Below are positions 8,602 through 18,255 of a stretch of 64,000 nt of DNA, piece after piece. The notes beneath the pieces were generated by a model. That model searched no databases, had not been told where the DNA came from, and was given only the letters and a program-made list of their open reading frames with translations. Origin of the DNA: Clostridium aestuarii (GTDB taxonomy: Bacteria > Bacillota > Clostridia > Clostridiales > Clostridiaceae); NCBI RefSeq assembly GCF_026735135.1, contig NZ_JAPQER010000002.1, positions 744,001 through 808,000 on the forward strand. The letters are read 5' to 3'. A program made the translations under genes and the position numbers. Every line of letters starts with the position of its first letter. Within the stretch, counting starts at the first letter, position 1.

Positions 8602-9486
8602 TTATTCTCTATATCCTAATTCTTTTAACATGAATTTACTATCACGCCACTCTTTTTTTACCTTAACCCAGATTTTAAGATTAACTTTTGCATCTAAAAA
8701 CTTTTCCATATCTTGTCTTGAATAAGTTGAAATTTTCTTAAGCATTCTTCCACCTTTACCTATAATTATCCCTTTATGTGTATCCTTTTCACAAAGTATG
8801 TTTGCATCTATATGATAAGTTCCAATTTGATTTTTTTTCATAGAAATTATTTCCACAGCAATTCCGTGAGGAACTTCTTGTGATAAAAGTTTTAATGATT
8901 TTTCTCTAATTATTTCAGAAATCACAAATCTTTCTTGTTGATCTGTTATCATATCATCTGGATAATATTTAGGTCCTTCTGGCATATACTTAGCCATTAA
9001 TTCTTGAAGAGTATTGATATTTTTTTTTCTTTTAGCAGAAATAGGTATTATTTCGGCAAAATCCATATACTTAGAGTATGCTTCTAGTGCTTTTGCAACT
9101 ATTTCTGGATTATTTTCATCTATTTTATTTATAACCAAGAATACAGGTTTTTCACTATTTTTTAATCCCTCTAATATCATTTCATCTCCTTTTCCAATTT
9201 CTTCTTCTGGAGTTGTCATGAACATTACTAAATCAACTTCTCTTTTCGCTTCCTGTGCACTTTTAACCATGTATTCACCGAGCTTATGTCTTGGCTTGTG
9301 AATACCTGGTGTATCAACAAAAATAATCTGATAATTATCTTTTGTTAATATTGCATGTATATTATTTCTTGTAGTCTGTGGTCTACAAGATACTATAGAT
9401 AGTTTTTCCCCTATTATTGTATTTATAAGTGTAGATTTTCCTACATTAGGTCTTCCTATAATTGTTACAAATCCTGATTTAAACAT
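8602..9486 (-). CDS. era: GTPase Era
   Basis: Essential GTPase that binds the 3' end of 16S rRNA during 30S maturation. G motifs are complete: GRPNVGKST (G1), VDTPG (G3), NKID (G4) and SAKR (G5). The C-terminal KH domain shows the [10 protein letters not shown] loop. At 294 residues it is full length. ATG has AAGGAGG five bases upstream. It sits nine bases after cdd in the ybeY-dgkA-cdd-era-recO cluster that is conserved across Firmicutes, and is probably part of one operon. Confidence 0.97.
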   Translation of the reverse strand: MFKSGFVTIIGRPNVGKSTLINTIIGEKLSIVSCRPQTTRNNIHAILTKDNYQIIFVDTPGIHKPRHKLGEYMVKSAQEAKREVDLVMFMTTPEEEIGKGDEMILEGLKNSEKPVFLVINKIDENNPEIVAKALEAYSKYMDFAEIIPISAKRKKNINTLQELMAKYMPEGPKYYPDDMITDQQERFVISEIIREKSLKLLSQEVPHGIAVEIISMKKNQIGTYHIDANILCEKDTHKGIIIGKGGRMLKKISTYSRQDMEKFLDAKVNLKIWVKVKKEWRDSKFMLKELGYRE

Positions 9487-9495
9487 AATTCCTCC

Positions 9496-9894
9496 TTATT
9501 TTTGTAAGTCTTTTTTTGTAAATGCTCCTGGAAGTATTTCATCAATTTTTTTTATTACATAATCATTTGCATTTTTTACAAGTATTATATCAGTATTTTC
9601 ATCGCAAAACTCGCTAATAACCTGCCTACAAATTCCACATGGATAAGTATATGTAGAAGTATCTCCAACTAACGCAATAGCTTTAAGATTTCTATTTCCT
9701 TTTGATACAGCACTGAAAATAGCACTTCTTTCAGCACAATTAGTTGCACCAAAAGATGCATTTTCTATATTACATCCTCCATATATTTTATTATCATCCA
9801 TAATAACTGCTGCACCTACTTTAAAATTAGAATAAGGTGCATAAGCGTTCTCCCTAAATTTCAGAGCCTCTTCTATTAAATCTCTATATTCCAT
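9496..9894 (-). CDS. cdd: cytidine deaminase
   Basis: Deaminates cytidine and deoxycytidine to uridine forms in pyrimidine salvage. The zinc site is readable as NCAERSA (C plus catalytic Glu) and PCGICRQV (two Cys), the homotetrameric 132-residue type. The start AYAPYSNFKVGAAV region near residue 20 is typical. ATG has TGGAGG seven bases upstream. Sits between dgkA-PAP2 and era. Confidence 0.96.
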   Translation of the reverse strand: MEYRDLIEEALKFRENAYAPYSNFKVGAAVIMDDNKIYGGCNIENASFGATNCAERSAIFSAVSKGNRNLKAIALVGDTSTYTYPCGICRQVISEFCDENTDIILVKNANDYVIKKIDEILPGAFTKKDLQK

Positions 9895-9986
9895 AACCTT
9901 TCCTCCAAAGTATTAAATTTGTCATATAGATAGTATCTAGATTATATCATGTCTTGATAGTAATTTAAAACCTTCGCATTAATATT

Positions 9987-10694
9987 TTAACCAAAAACTC
10001 TAAAAATCAACATAGTGAGAAATATTCCCAAAACCCCTCCAACCACAACTTCAAAAATAGAGTGTATTTCTGAATCCACTCTACTTTGAGCAATAATAAA
10101 TGCCATAAGATAGCTAAGTATAATAATGACAGGTTCTTCTGTAAGTAAAACTATAGTAGTTGCTATAGAAAACCCTATAGCACTATGACCACTAGGCATT
10201 CCTCCTTTTAATGGAGTTCCTTCCCCAAATATAGCTTTAACTATTATAGTTGCTAGTGAAACTATAACTAAACTTAAAAAAATCATATATGGATTTGAAT
10301 TTCTAATTTTTCTCATAACAATAAAAGTAAAAGGACTTAATCGATCACCAAAAATAATGTATCCTACTAAGACTGAATTTATTGCAGATACCAAAACTGA
10401 ACCAGCTGCAACATTTTTAGCTATTTTAGCTAGTGGATGATAATAATTAGTTGTAGCATCAATAGTACATTCTATTGCAGTATTAATCATCTCACATACA
10501 AGAACCATTGTTATTGTTATTGTTATTGTTATTAATTCTATTTTAGTTAAATCATAAAAAAAACAAGCTGTTAATACAAGTAAGGTTGCAACCATATGTA
10601 TCCTCATATTTCTTTCATTTCTTACTGTATATATCATTCCTTCAATTGCATAGTTAAAACTATCCATTAATTTTTTAACTTTTCTCACACACAT
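9987..10694 (-). CDS. diacylglycerol/undecaprenol kinase fused to PAP2 phosphatase
   Basis: A two-domain membrane lipid enzyme of 235 residues. Residues 1-115 match the DgkA/undecaprenol kinase family (NYAIEGMIYTVRNERNMRIH, then CEMINTAIECTIDATT, the catalytic Glu/Asn region). Residues 130-235 match PAP2 phosphatases (GGMPSGHSAIGFS and SRVDSEIHSIFEVVVGG, with the SGH and SRxxxxxH signatures). A kinase joined to a phosphatase suggests a role in recycling or balancing undecaprenyl phosphate; the substrate is inferred. ATG at 10694 is only three bases from AGGGG, so the GTG two codons later is a likely real start. Confidence 0.88.
   Translation of the reverse strand: MCVRKVKKLMDSFNYAIEGMIYTVRNERNMRIHMVATLLVLTACFFYDLTKIELITITITITMVLVCEMINTAIECTIDATTNYYHPLAKIAKNVAAGSVLVSAINSVLVGYIIFGDRLSPFTFIVMRKIRNSNPYMIFLSLVIVSLATIIVKAIFGEGTPLKGGMPSGHSAIGFSIATTIVLLTEEPVIIILSYLMAFIIAQSRVDSEIHSIFEVVVGGVLGIFLTMLIFRVFG
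10507..10533. repeat. hexanucleotide simple repeat within the DgkA domain
   Basis: About four copies of TTATTG, coding on the minus strand for a run of alternating Ile and Thr in a transmembrane segment. In-frame (6 bp), so slippage would change helix length rather than break the gene. Confidence 0.7.
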
Positions 10695-10719
10695 TCACCC
10701 CTAAATTCAACTCAGAGAG

Positions 10720-10750
10720 TAAAAAAAATTAAGAGTAAGAGTTTTACTCT
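10720..10750 (-). terminator. terminator after ybeY
   Basis: Minus-strand stem AGAGTAA-AACTC-TTACTCT followed by TAATTTTTTTT. It separates ybeY from the dgkA fusion, so the downstream cdd-era-recO part probably depends on read-through or its own promoter. A wider 10-bp repeat, GAGAGTAAAA with TTTTACTCTC, overlaps it. Confidence 0.7.
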
Positions 10751-10765
10751 CATCTCCTAACTTTT

Positions 10766-11269
10766 TTAGTTTCTTGTAATATTAAATTCGTTTAATATTT
10801 CTTCTTCCCTTTTTCTCATTCTATCTTTATCTTCTTCCAACATATGATCATATCCTAAAAGATGAAGTACCGAATGAACTGTAAGATAGCATACTTCTCT
10901 TAAAAAAGAGTGCCCAAACTCCTGATTTTGTTGTTTAGCCCTTTCTAAAGATAACACAATATCACCTAAAACAAGCTTTCCCTCATCAAGATCAGCCTCA
11001 CAAAACTTATAGTCTATATATACTTCTTTATATACGCTTCCATCTTCATACTCTAACATAGGAAAGGATAAAACATCTGTAATACTATCAATATTCCTTT
11101 GTTCTTTGTTTATTTCTTTTATTTGCTCATTATCTATAAAGATAACGCTCACTTCACTATCAATATTTACCCCTTCTTCTTTAAGTGCATATCCAATTAT
11201 TCTTTCTACATTTTTTATCAATTTTTCAGTAACTTCTATCTTATTCTGTCTGTTATCTATATATATCAT
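10766..11269 (-). CDS. ybeY: endoribonuclease YbeY
   Basis: Metal-dependent RNase for 16S 3'-end maturation and 70S quality control. The zinc signature H-x3-H-x5-H is [11 protein letters not shown] near residue 135. The conserved region [10 protein letters not shown] is also present. At 167 residues it is full length. ATG has AAGGAG upstream, and the gene starts five bases after the pgpH stop, so the two are probably translationally linked. Confidence 0.96.
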   Translation of the reverse strand: MIYIDNRQNKIEVTEKLIKNVERIIGYALKEEGVNIDSEVSVIFIDNEQIKEINKEQRNIDSITDVLSFPMLEYEDGSVYKEVYIDYKFCEADLDEGKLVLGDIVLSLERAKQQNQEFGHSFLREVCYLTVHSVLHLLGYDHMLEEDKDRMRKREEEILNEFNITRN

Positions 11270-11273
11270 TTCA

Positions 11274-13331
11274 TTAATCTCCTTTGTTTTTTATGTTTTT
11301 TTCTGTAGGATATTCAATTCTTTGATGATATATTCCTGATAGTGTCTTTAAAAAAGCTTTTCTTATTTTGTTAATATCTTTTAATGTCAAATCACAATTA
11401 TCAAGCTGATATTCATTTAGTCTAGCCTTAATTATATTATTTACCATTTCTTCAATTTTACCCTTTGTTGGTTCATTTATTGACCTTACAGCTGCTTCTA
11501 CACTATCCGCAAGCATTAATATAGCAATTTCTTTGCTTTGAGGAATAGGTCCTGCATATCTAAAATCTTCTTCTTTTACTTCTTCAGGTTTTTCACTAGT
11601 GTTTTTAGCAGTAATATAAAAGTATTTCACAAGTGATGTTCCATGATGCTGTTCTATAGCATCTTGAATTACCTTAGGAAGCTTATATTCTTTTGCAATT
11701 TCTAATCCATCTTTAACGTGAGAAGTAATTATCAAAGTACTTAAATTAGGATTAATTTTATCATGAGGATTATCTTTTCCTATTTGATTTTCTTTAAAAA
11801 ACATAGGTCTTTTAATTTTTCCAATATCATGATAATAAGCTGAAACCCTAGCGAGTACAGGATTACCTCCAACTTGTTCAGCAGCTACTTCAGCTAAATT
11901 AGCTACAAGTACACTGTGATGATATGTACCTGGTGATTCTAAAAGCAATTTTTTTTGTACTGGATGATTAGGATTAGATAACTCTAAAAGTTTTATAGTA
12001 GTTACTATATCAAAAACACTTTCAAATACTGGTAAAAAACCTATTGTTAAAACTGCAGATATACAACTAGCTATAAATGAATATCCTGAATTTTTCATTA
12101 CCTGAAAAACATTATTACTTAATAAAAATCCTACTGTAAAAGTTAAAATTAAATTTATAGCACCTATAAACAAAGATGCATATAATATATCGTTTCTCTG
12201 CTGCAGCTTTTTAAGAACAATAGCTCCAAGTATACTATTTAATACTGTCAGCAAAGTTATTTCTATATTAAATTTAACAACTACACTTATTAATATACAG
12301 CTAATTATACTCATATTTAAGGAGATTTTATCATCAATCAAAAGTGTATACAACATTGGTATACATGCTAGTGGTATCAAAAAAGGTGTTACTGTACTAA
12401 ATGTTCTTGCAAATAACACTGATATACATGTAAGTATATTGATCAAAATAAGTTTACTATTATCATAATAAATTTCTCTATAATACTTACGAAGATAAAA
12501 CCATTGTATAAACATTACTAAAAGTACCAGCACACCTGCTGCTATATAAATATATTTATTATTATTATCATTTAATAATCCTAAATCTTTCAATATAATT
12601 AAGTCTCTTGCAGTTATTGGTTCTCCTTCTTTAACTACAGTTTGCCCTTTTTTTATCATAATAGGCTGTACCTTTTTCCTAGCCTCTGCCTTTAATTGAT
12701 TAGTCTTATCTTCATCATAAAAGAAATTAGGTTTTATTTCTGAGTATCCTATGCTTTTTCCAAGTTCTCTTAAAACTTTTGAAAGCTTAGCCGCATTGAA
12801 CTTAACATCAACAGTATCCTGTGCTTTTTTTATACTTTCTTCATTATCTTCTATATTGTAATTTAAAACCTTATCCATAATAGGTATTAAATTTTTCTTA
12901 AGCAAACTCATTTGTTCTTTATTCAGGCTCACAAAAGTTTTTATATCTTCTTCAGACAAATTAATTGACGTATCTTCTTTTAATTTCTTAATTTTTTCAT
13001 CTTCACCAACAGAGTCACTATCAGCTTGCTTAGACGCATAAAAAAACAAACTCTCTAATTCCTCTAATATATTTTTTTTCATCTCCAAATTTTTGCTATA
13101 TTTTTCTCCAACTGCTTCAGCAGCTTGTTCTTCTTTTTCCTCTGTCTTTAGCACATCCTTTACTTCTCTTGGTGCTTTAATATTAAACCTAGCAATTTCA
13201 CCTTCTTTTAGATTATATTTTTTAGTTACTAAAGATGTAATCAAAACAACAAATATAAAGGTAAATGTAAACAAAAAAGTTATTATTCTTTTAGTTTTTC
13301 TACTGTCTATTACATATTTAAATTTATCCAT
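11274..13331 (-). CDS. pgpH: cyclic-di-AMP phosphodiesterase PgpH (7TM-HD protein, YqfF)
   Basis: Membrane HD-domain hydrolase that degrades c-di-AMP. Residues about 15-35 form a first membrane helix, followed by an extracellular 7TMR-HDED domain with charged coiled stretches to about 260, then a block of membrane helices (about 270-440) and a cytoplasmic HD domain with [33 protein letters not shown] and QHHGTS. At 685 residues it is full length. In most Firmicutes phoH lies between yqfD and this gene; here only 40 bases separate them and phoH is absent. Confidence 0.93.
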   Translation of the reverse strand: MDKFKYVIDSRKTKRIITFLFTFTFIFVVLITSLVTKKYNLKEGEIARFNIKAPREVKDVLKTEEKEEQAAEAVGEKYSKNLEMKKNILEELESLFFYASKQADSDSVGEDEKIKKLKEDTSINLSEEDIKTFVSLNKEQMSLLKKNLIPIMDKVLNYNIEDNEESIKKAQDTVDVKFNAAKLSKVLRELGKSIGYSEIKPNFFYDEDKTNQLKAEARKKVQPIMIKKGQTVVKEGEPITARDLIILKDLGLLNDNNNKYIYIAAGVLVLLVMFIQWFYLRKYYREIYYDNSKLILINILTCISVLFARTFSTVTPFLIPLACIPMLYTLLIDDKISLNMSIISCILISVVVKFNIEITLLTVLNSILGAIVLKKLQQRNDILYASLFIGAINLILTFTVGFLLSNNVFQVMKNSGYSFIASCISAVLTIGFLPVFESVFDIVTTIKLLELSNPNHPVQKKLLLESPGTYHHSVLVANLAEVAAEQVGGNPVLARVSAYYHDIGKIKRPMFFKENQIGKDNPHDKINPNLSTLIITSHVKDGLEIAKEYKLPKVIQDAIEQHHGTSLVKYFYITAKNTSEKPEEVKEEDFRYAGPIPQSKEIAILMLADSVEAAVRSINEPTKGKIEEMVNNIIKARLNEYQLDNCDLTLKDINKIRKAFLKTLSGIYHQRIEYPTEKNIKNKGD

Positions 13332-13371
13332 TTTTTATAACCACATCCCTTTGTTTTTTAACTTATATATC

Positions 13372-14535
13372 TTAAGTAAGTTCATCATCTATTTCTATTT
13401 TCTTAGGCTGAGCTATATCTTCTTCTACTATTAATACAACTCTAACTTGATAGTTTTCTTCTTTAGTTTTAACATCTACTATCTTATCTATTATTTTAAC
13501 AGATTTATCTAGTTTTACAATTATTTTAGAAAAAAGTTCCTTAGTAATCTTTTGGGTAATTTGCTCCTTATTAGGAGTATCAATCCGTTCCTTAACTTCA
13601 TAATAAATTTCTTGTTTAATTAATGGTTTATCTATAACTATTTTATCATAAATCTTAAAATTATTTTCTGATTTCTTAACATAAATTTTTTTTCCTAAAA
13701 CTTCACAATAAACATTTACTAATTTATTGCCTGTTCTCTCTCTTTTCACCTTTTTAGTTGAAACTTCTCCTATTTCTTCATAAAAAGTTCTAGCAATAAC
13801 ATTTGCATCAGAATGTACCTTATATGAACTCTCCTCCTTACCTTGTTCTCCTTTTACAAGCAAATCACCTTTTTTAACTATATCACCTTTTTTAACTATA
13901 GCAGTTCCTTCTGTTGTATAAACTCTTACAACCTCTCCATCTCTTTTAGCTACTATATCACAATAACTATCATCTATAACAATTTGAGGCGGCTGATGCC
14001 TTTCCACAATATTTATCTTAAGCTTTCCCCCTTCAATCCTTGCCCTAGCCCACATAATATCCTTATTATGCTTAACTATTTCATCTTCTATATCATATAC
14101 ATCTATTTTACTTTTATTAACTCCACAAGTAATACCAAAAGACTTTAATTGATTTCTGATTTCATAAGGAGTAATATTTTGTTCTGTTATTATTTCTATA
14201 TCCCATATAAAGGTAGATAAACAGTAAATTATTATAGCAAATATTATTGCTCCACCTACTAGTGTTTTTCTCTTTTTAATTTTTATCATAAAAAATGATA
14301 CGCCCCGCCTATCAATAATCTTTATTTTTGTATTAGTTCTTTTAGCTATAACATTTATTTTATGATAATTCTTAAGGTTTATGTCAATACAAAGTGTAGT
14401 TATATTTTTTCTTTTAATATTTTTAACACATATATTATTTTTCCAAAGCAAATTTATAAATTTTTCAGGAGTTATTGATTGAATTTCAATTGTCATTATT
14501 CCCTTTTTGTATTTATTAAAATTAAAATTCCTCAT
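13372..14535 (-). CDS. yqfD: sporulation protein YqfD
   Basis: Mother-cell sporulation protein of unknown activity, related to stage IV sporulation proteins. The 387-residue chain has one clear membrane helix (VGGAIIFAIIIYCLSTFIW, about 95-115) and a long extracytoplasmic part with a repeated KKGDIVKKGDLLVKGEQGKE stretch that resembles biotinyl/lipoyl hairpins. ATG is preceded by AAGGGG. It is three bases downstream of yqfC; the pair is coexpressed in Bacillus under sigma-E (known for the family, not shown here). Confidence 0.92.
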   Translation of the reverse strand: MRNFNFNKYKKGIMTIEIQSITPEKFINLLWKNNICVKNIKRKNITTLCIDINLKNYHKINVIAKRTNTKIKIIDRRGVSFFMIKIKKRKTLVGGAIIFAIIIYCLSTFIWDIEIITEQNITPYEIRNQLKSFGITCGVNKSKIDVYDIEDEIVKHNKDIMWARARIEGGKLKINIVERHQPPQIVIDDSYCDIVAKRDGEVVRVYTTEGTAIVKKGDIVKKGDLLVKGEQGKEESSYKVHSDANVIARTFYEEIGEVSTKKVKRERTGNKLVNVYCEVLGKKIYVKKSENNFKIYDKIVIDKPLIKQEIYYEVKERIDTPNKEQITQKITKELFSKIIVKLDKSVKIIDKIVDVKTKEENYQVRVVLIVEEDIAQPKKIEIDDELT

Positions 14536-14538
14536 AAT

Positions 14539-14835
14539 TTATTCCCCTTGCACTCTATTCCTATGATAGGTTATAGTTTTAAATTTCCCACTTATAATTA
14601 TTGTGCTTCCCCCAATAAATCTTACTTCTAATCTTTCGCCCTCTATCAATATTAGTCCTATATTGGAATTTATTATCATTTTATTTTCTTCAAATAATAC
14701 TATTCCCTTATGATTTTCAATAGCTATTTCATTATTCCCAGTAATAGTTATTTTAGGTATGTTTAAAACAACGTCCCTAGGCAAATCTAATTTTTGCGCA
14801 ATATTTTCTCTTGTCTTATCTAATTTATCTCTCAA
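14539..14835 (-). CDS. yqfC: sporulation protein YqfC
   Basis: Small (98 residues) YabP/YqfC-family sporulation protein with a beta-rich body (GNNEIAIENHKGIVLFEENK). Starts with TTG: GAGGAG lies nine bases upstream and no ATG is nearby. Paired with yqfD three bases downstream. Cellular role unknown beyond sporulation. Confidence 0.9.
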   Translation of the reverse strand: MRDKLDKTRENIAQKLDLPRDVVLNIPKITITGNNEIAIENHKGIVLFEENKMIINSNIGLILIEGERLEVRFIGGSTIIISGKFKTITYHRNRVQGE

Positions 14836-14904
14836 TTTATGTTCTCCTCAAAATTTCTTTCATACTAATTTATGAAGAAATCTTTTAATAAATTACTAAT
14901 TAAA

Positions 14905-14940
14905 TACAAAATAAAAAGAACCAGCTTTTAACTGGTTCTT
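14905..14940 (-). terminator. terminator of the rpsU transcript
   Basis: Minus-strand stem AAGAACCAG-TTAAAAG-CTGGTTCTT (9 bp) followed by TTTATTTTG. It lies just after the yqeY pseudogene, as expected for an ancestral rpsU-yqeY unit. Confidence 0.85.
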
Positions 14941-14960
14941 AAGTCAAACTTATAGATTTT

Positions 14961-15400
14961 TTATTTTAAATGTTGTTTTACAATTAAGCTGATGAGCTTA
15001 CCGTATACACGCCATTTTAGTTTAAGCATAGCAATTAACATAACTTTTCACATGTCTTTTATACTATTTGCCCCTACTTAATCAACTACTTGGCTAATTA
15101 TTTCAGCAATTTCATCTTCATTCAACTGCTTAGGAAGGTACTCTAATAAAATCTCTATTTCAGATTCAGTTTTTTAACTAAATCCTGTCTATTGCCTTTC
15201 TTAAACAGCAATAGCTTTTCTTCTCTGTTTTACTTTTTTTGATAAAATTCCTATAATGTCTTCATCATCTAACGTCTTATTATCAGTATTTTCGACCTGT
15301 AAAACAGCAGACCTTGCCATACTTAAAGTACTAGCCATAAATTATTTCTATTTATCATGGCATTTTTCTAATCTTGTTGTAATCTTTCTTTAAGAGACAT
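14961..15400 (-). pseudogene. yqeY: decayed GatB/YqeY-domain gene
   Basis: The 600-base gap between yqfC and rpsU holds a recognisable yqeY remnant. It begins ATG with MSLKERLQQD, then a TAG where family members have Trp. Later, in changing frames, STLSMARSAVLQVENTDN, DDEDIIGILSKKVKQRRKA, EIEILLEYLPKQL with EIAEIISQVVD, and ANSIKDM, then KVMLIAMLKLKWRVYGKL to a final TAA. I count three in-frame stops at sites expected to be Trp, Glu and Gly codons, plus about three frameshifts. Length (440 bp) is close to an intact gene, so decay is by point changes and small indels, probably recent. YqeY is thought to act on tRNA or as a GatB-related helper; its role is not settled. Confidence 0.9.
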
Positions 15401-15435
15401 ACTTCAAGTACCTTCTTTCAGTATAACATTATATT

Positions 15436-15618
15436 CTATCTATGTTTTGCCTTTCTTCTTCTTGCCGCTTCTGATTTTTTCTTTCTTTTAACACTTGGTT
15501 TTTCATAGTGCTCTCTCTTTCTTACTTCAGATAAAACACCTGATTTAGCACATGATCTTTTGAATCTTTTTAATGCACTTTCTAAACTTTCGTTTTCTCT
15601 TACTTTAACTTCTGACAC
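15436..15618 (-). CDS. rpsU: 30S ribosomal protein S21
   Basis: Small basic S21 protein, 60 residues: [20 protein letters not shown] then the Arg/Lys-rich tail [20 protein letters not shown] start with GGAGGGAGGG seven to nine bases upstream. Has its own consensus promoter at 15695-15724. Normally followed by yqeY, which is a pseudogene here. Confidence 0.97.
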   Translation of the reverse strand: MSEVKVRENESLESALKRFKRSCAKSGVLSEVRKREHYEKPSVKRKKKSEAARRRKAKHR

Positions 15619-15694
15619 CGATTATCCCTCCCTCCCTAGCAGTATTCAAAGCTAAGTTGCTTATAGTTGCTGAGGGCAAAATAGCACATTGCTA

Positions 15695-15724
15695 ATTATA
15701 CAACATTATTTTATATACTGTCAA
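15695..15724 (-). promoter_or_regulatory. sigma-A promoter of rpsU
   Basis: Minus strand: TTGACA (15724-15719), 18-base spacer, TATAAT (15700-15695), both matching consensus perfectly. It lies 76 bases before the rpsU start codon. Confidence 0.85.
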
Positions 15725-15757
15725 CTGTTTTCACTGTTTAACTAAATTTTATCTTAC

Positions 15758-16102
15758 TTAACCCGGTGGCCAGGTAAGATTTCTTCCACCTAACATATGA
15801 AAATGGATATGAGGGACTTCCTGTCCTCCATCTTTTCCACAATTCATTACTATTCTATATCCGCCTTCTTGTATATTAAGTTTTTTTGCAATTTCTTTAC
15901 AAACTTTAAAGATATGAGCTATTATTTCAGAATCTTCATCAGTTATTTCATTTAAACTTTCTATGTGTTTTTTTGGAATTACTAAAATGTGCGTTGGTGC
16001 TGCTGGATTAATATCCTCAAAGCTCAATACCTTATCATCTTCATAAACTTTTTTGCTTGGTATTTCACCTTTTACAATTTTACAAAAAATACAATCTTCC
16101 AT
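15758..16102 (-). CDS. HIT family (Hint-type) nucleotide hydrolase
   Basis: Purine nucleoside phosphoramidase/AMP-lysine hydrolase type HIT protein, 114 residues. The histidine triad is VPHIHFHML near the C-terminus; the N-terminal CIFCKIVKGEIPSKKVYED is also typical and the two Cys may bind zinc. I chose ATG 16102, which has AAGGAGGTG upstream; a GTG three codons earlier overlaps that site. Confidence 0.93.
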   Translation of the reverse strand: MEDCIFCKIVKGEIPSKKVYEDDKVLSFEDINPAAPTHILVIPKKHIESLNEITDEDSEIIAHIFKVCKEIAKKLNIQEGGYRIVMNCGKDGGQEVPHIHFHMLGGRNLTWPPG

Positions 16103-16183
16103 GTGTGTCACCTCCTTACCAACAATGTATAAGTATTCAACAAAAGTATGCTAAATTCCTTCTAATAACATTATTTTTTATAC

Positions 16184-17485
16184 TTATAGAATTTCACCTA
16201 TAATTAATTCATCTTCTATATTTTTTAAAGTAACATCTAATATTTTACCTTTTAAATCTTCTTTAAATTTTGAAATAACCTTTATATAATTAGGTGTGTA
16301 TCCTTCATAGTACTCTTCTCTTTCACTTATTTTATGCTCATAAAGAACATTCGTTTTTATTCCTATGAATTTTTGCATAAATTCTCTTTCGTTATCTTTA
16401 TTAAGGTTTATAAGTTTTTTGCTTCTTTCTTCCTTAATATTTCCATCAACTTGATTTTTCATAGCTGAAGCTTTAGTTCCTGTTCTAGGACTATATTTAA
16501 ATATATGCATTTTTGCAAGTTTTATATTCTCTAGAAAATCATATGTTTTGTTAAACTCCTCTTCAGTTTCTCCTGGGAAACCTACAATTATATCAGTAGT
16601 TATAGATAAATCATGAATATTTTTTCTAAGTTCATCAACTATATTCTTATATTTTGCTGCTGTATATTTTCTGTTCATTCTTTTTAAAGTTTCATCACAT
16701 CCACTTTGAAGTGAAAGATGAAAATGAGGACATAATTTTTTCAATTTACTCATTTGTTTAATAATATTTTCTGTGAAAAACTCAGGTCCAATAGAACCTA
16801 TTCTTACTCTTTCAATGCCTTCAATTTCATCTATTTCGTGAAGTATATTTAAAAGGTTAATATCTCCATCTAAATCTGCTCCATAAGAAGAAATATCGAT
16901 ACCTGATAGAATTATTTCTTTAAAGCCGTGTTTAGCTAGTTCTGTAACTTCATTAACTACTTTTTCAGGTTTTTTACTGCATACAGCCCCTCTAGCAAAA
17001 GGTATTAAACAATATGAACAAAAATTGTTACACCCATCTTGAATTTTTAAAAAAGCTCTTGTCTTATCTTGATATTCCTTTATTTTTAAGTCCTCAAAAA
17101 CTTTATTCTTAAGAACATCATTTACAACAACAATTTGTTTTTTTTCTTCTCTTGCTCTATTTACCCAATATACTATTTCTCCTTTATTTCTTGTTCCTAA
17201 TACTACATCTATGTCTGCAACTTTTGAAACTTTGTCTGGAGCAATTTGAGAATAACATCCAACTGCTGCAATTATGGCATCTTTATTCAACCTTCTAGCT
17301 CTAGATATCATTTGCCTTGACTTTTTATCACTCATATTTGTAACAGTGCAAGTATTTATTACATAAACATCTGCTACATCATTAAAAGATACTACTTCAT
17401 ATCCATTTTTTATAAATTTTTCTGTCATAGCTTCTGATTCATATTGATTCACTCTGCATCCTAATGTAGCAAAAGCGACTTTCAT
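16184..17485 (-). CDS. mtaB: tRNA (t6A37) methylthiotransferase MtaB
   Basis: Radical SAM enzyme that converts t6A37 to ms2t6A37 in ANN-decoding tRNAs. N-terminal UPF0004 domain carries three Cys (TLGCRVNQYES, INTCTVTN, AVGCYSQ) for the auxiliary cluster; the radical SAM site is CNNFCSYC near residue 150; a TRAM domain closes the protein. At 433 residues it is full length. ATG overlaps the rsmE stop (TAATG), so translation is coupled. Confidence 0.93.
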   Translation of the reverse strand: MKVAFATLGCRVNQYESEAMTEKFIKNGYEVVSFNDVADVYVINTCTVTNMSDKKSRQMISRARRLNKDAIIAAVGCYSQIAPDKVSKVADIDVVLGTRNKGEIVYWVNRAREEKKQIVVVNDVLKNKVFEDLKIKEYQDKTRAFLKIQDGCNNFCSYCLIPFARGAVCSKKPEKVVNEVTELAKHGFKEIILSGIDISSYGADLDGDINLLNILHEIDEIEGIERVRIGSIGPEFFTENIIKQMSKLKKLCPHFHLSLQSGCDETLKRMNRKYTAAKYKNIVDELRKNIHDLSITTDIIVGFPGETEEEFNKTYDFLENIKLAKMHIFKYSPRTGTKASAMKNQVDGNIKEERSKKLINLNKDNEREFMQKFIGIKTNVLYEHKISEREEYYEGYTPNYIKVISKFKEDLKGKILDVTLKNIEDELIIGEIL

Positions 17486-18240
17486 TAACTTACCCCTCCT
17501 AAATCTCCCAATTCATACATAATTAAACTAACACATGTCAAACCCGCAGTTTCAGTTCTAAGTATCCTAGGACCTAAAGTAACAATGTGTGCACCATTAT
17601 CCTTCAGACTTTTTATCTCTTCTTCTTCAAATCCACCTTCTGGCCCTACTACTATAGCAACCTTTAAAACTTGTTTGTCAAGCTCTTGAATAAGCTTTTT
17701 AATACCATAGTTTTCTGCATTTTCATATGCTACTACTATTAAATCCATTTCCTTTAATTCATCAATAAATTCATCAAATTTCAATATACTTCTAATATTA
17801 GATATCAAAGTTCTCTTGCTTTGTTTACATGCTTCAAATGCTATTCTATTCCATCTATCTAATTTTTTCATTTCTTTATTTATATCTTTTATAGAAGAAG
17901 ATACTCTATTAGTTTCTATAGGAATTATTTCTTTAACTCCTAATTCTGTACACTTTTGAATGATAATCTCCATTTTTGAAGCTTTAGGAAGCCCTTGATA
18001 TAAATATACTTCTATAGGACTTTCATTGTTAACTTGTAATTCTTTTAATATTTCAACTTCAACCTCACTCTTAGTAATACTTTGTATTTGAGTTAAGTAT
18101 TCTTTACCATTACAGTTATTTATATTTACATTTTCTCCTTCTTTAAGCCGTAATACCTTGTATATATGTTTTACATCTTCGCCTTCAATTATAGCTTTAT
18201 TTCCACATATCTTATCCTGTGATATAAAAAACTTATGCAC
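17485..18240 (-). CDS. rsmE: 16S rRNA (uracil1498-N3)-methyltransferase RsmE
   Basis: SPOUT-class methyltransferase. The C-terminal knot shows VGPEGGFEEEEI and LGPRILRTETAG. The N-terminal PUA-like region begins HKFFISQDKICGN. I chose GTG 18240, which has AAGGAG eight bases upstream; a TTG two codons earlier is too close to that site. It follows prmA by 15 bases and overlaps mtaB by one base. Confidence 0.94.
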   Translation of the reverse strand: MHKFFISQDKICGNKAIIEGEDVKHIYKVLRLKEGENVNINNCNGKEYLTQIQSITKSEVEVEILKELQVNNESPIEVYLYQGLPKASKMEIIIQKCTELGVKEIIPIETNRVSSSIKDINKEMKKLDRWNRIAFEACKQSKRTLISNIRSILKFDEFIDELKEMDLIVVAYENAENYGIKKLIQELDKQVLKVAIVVGPEGGFEEEEIKSLKDNGAHIVTLGPRILRTETAGLTCVSLIMYELGDLGGVS

Positions 18241-18255
18241 AACCAACTCTCCTTC

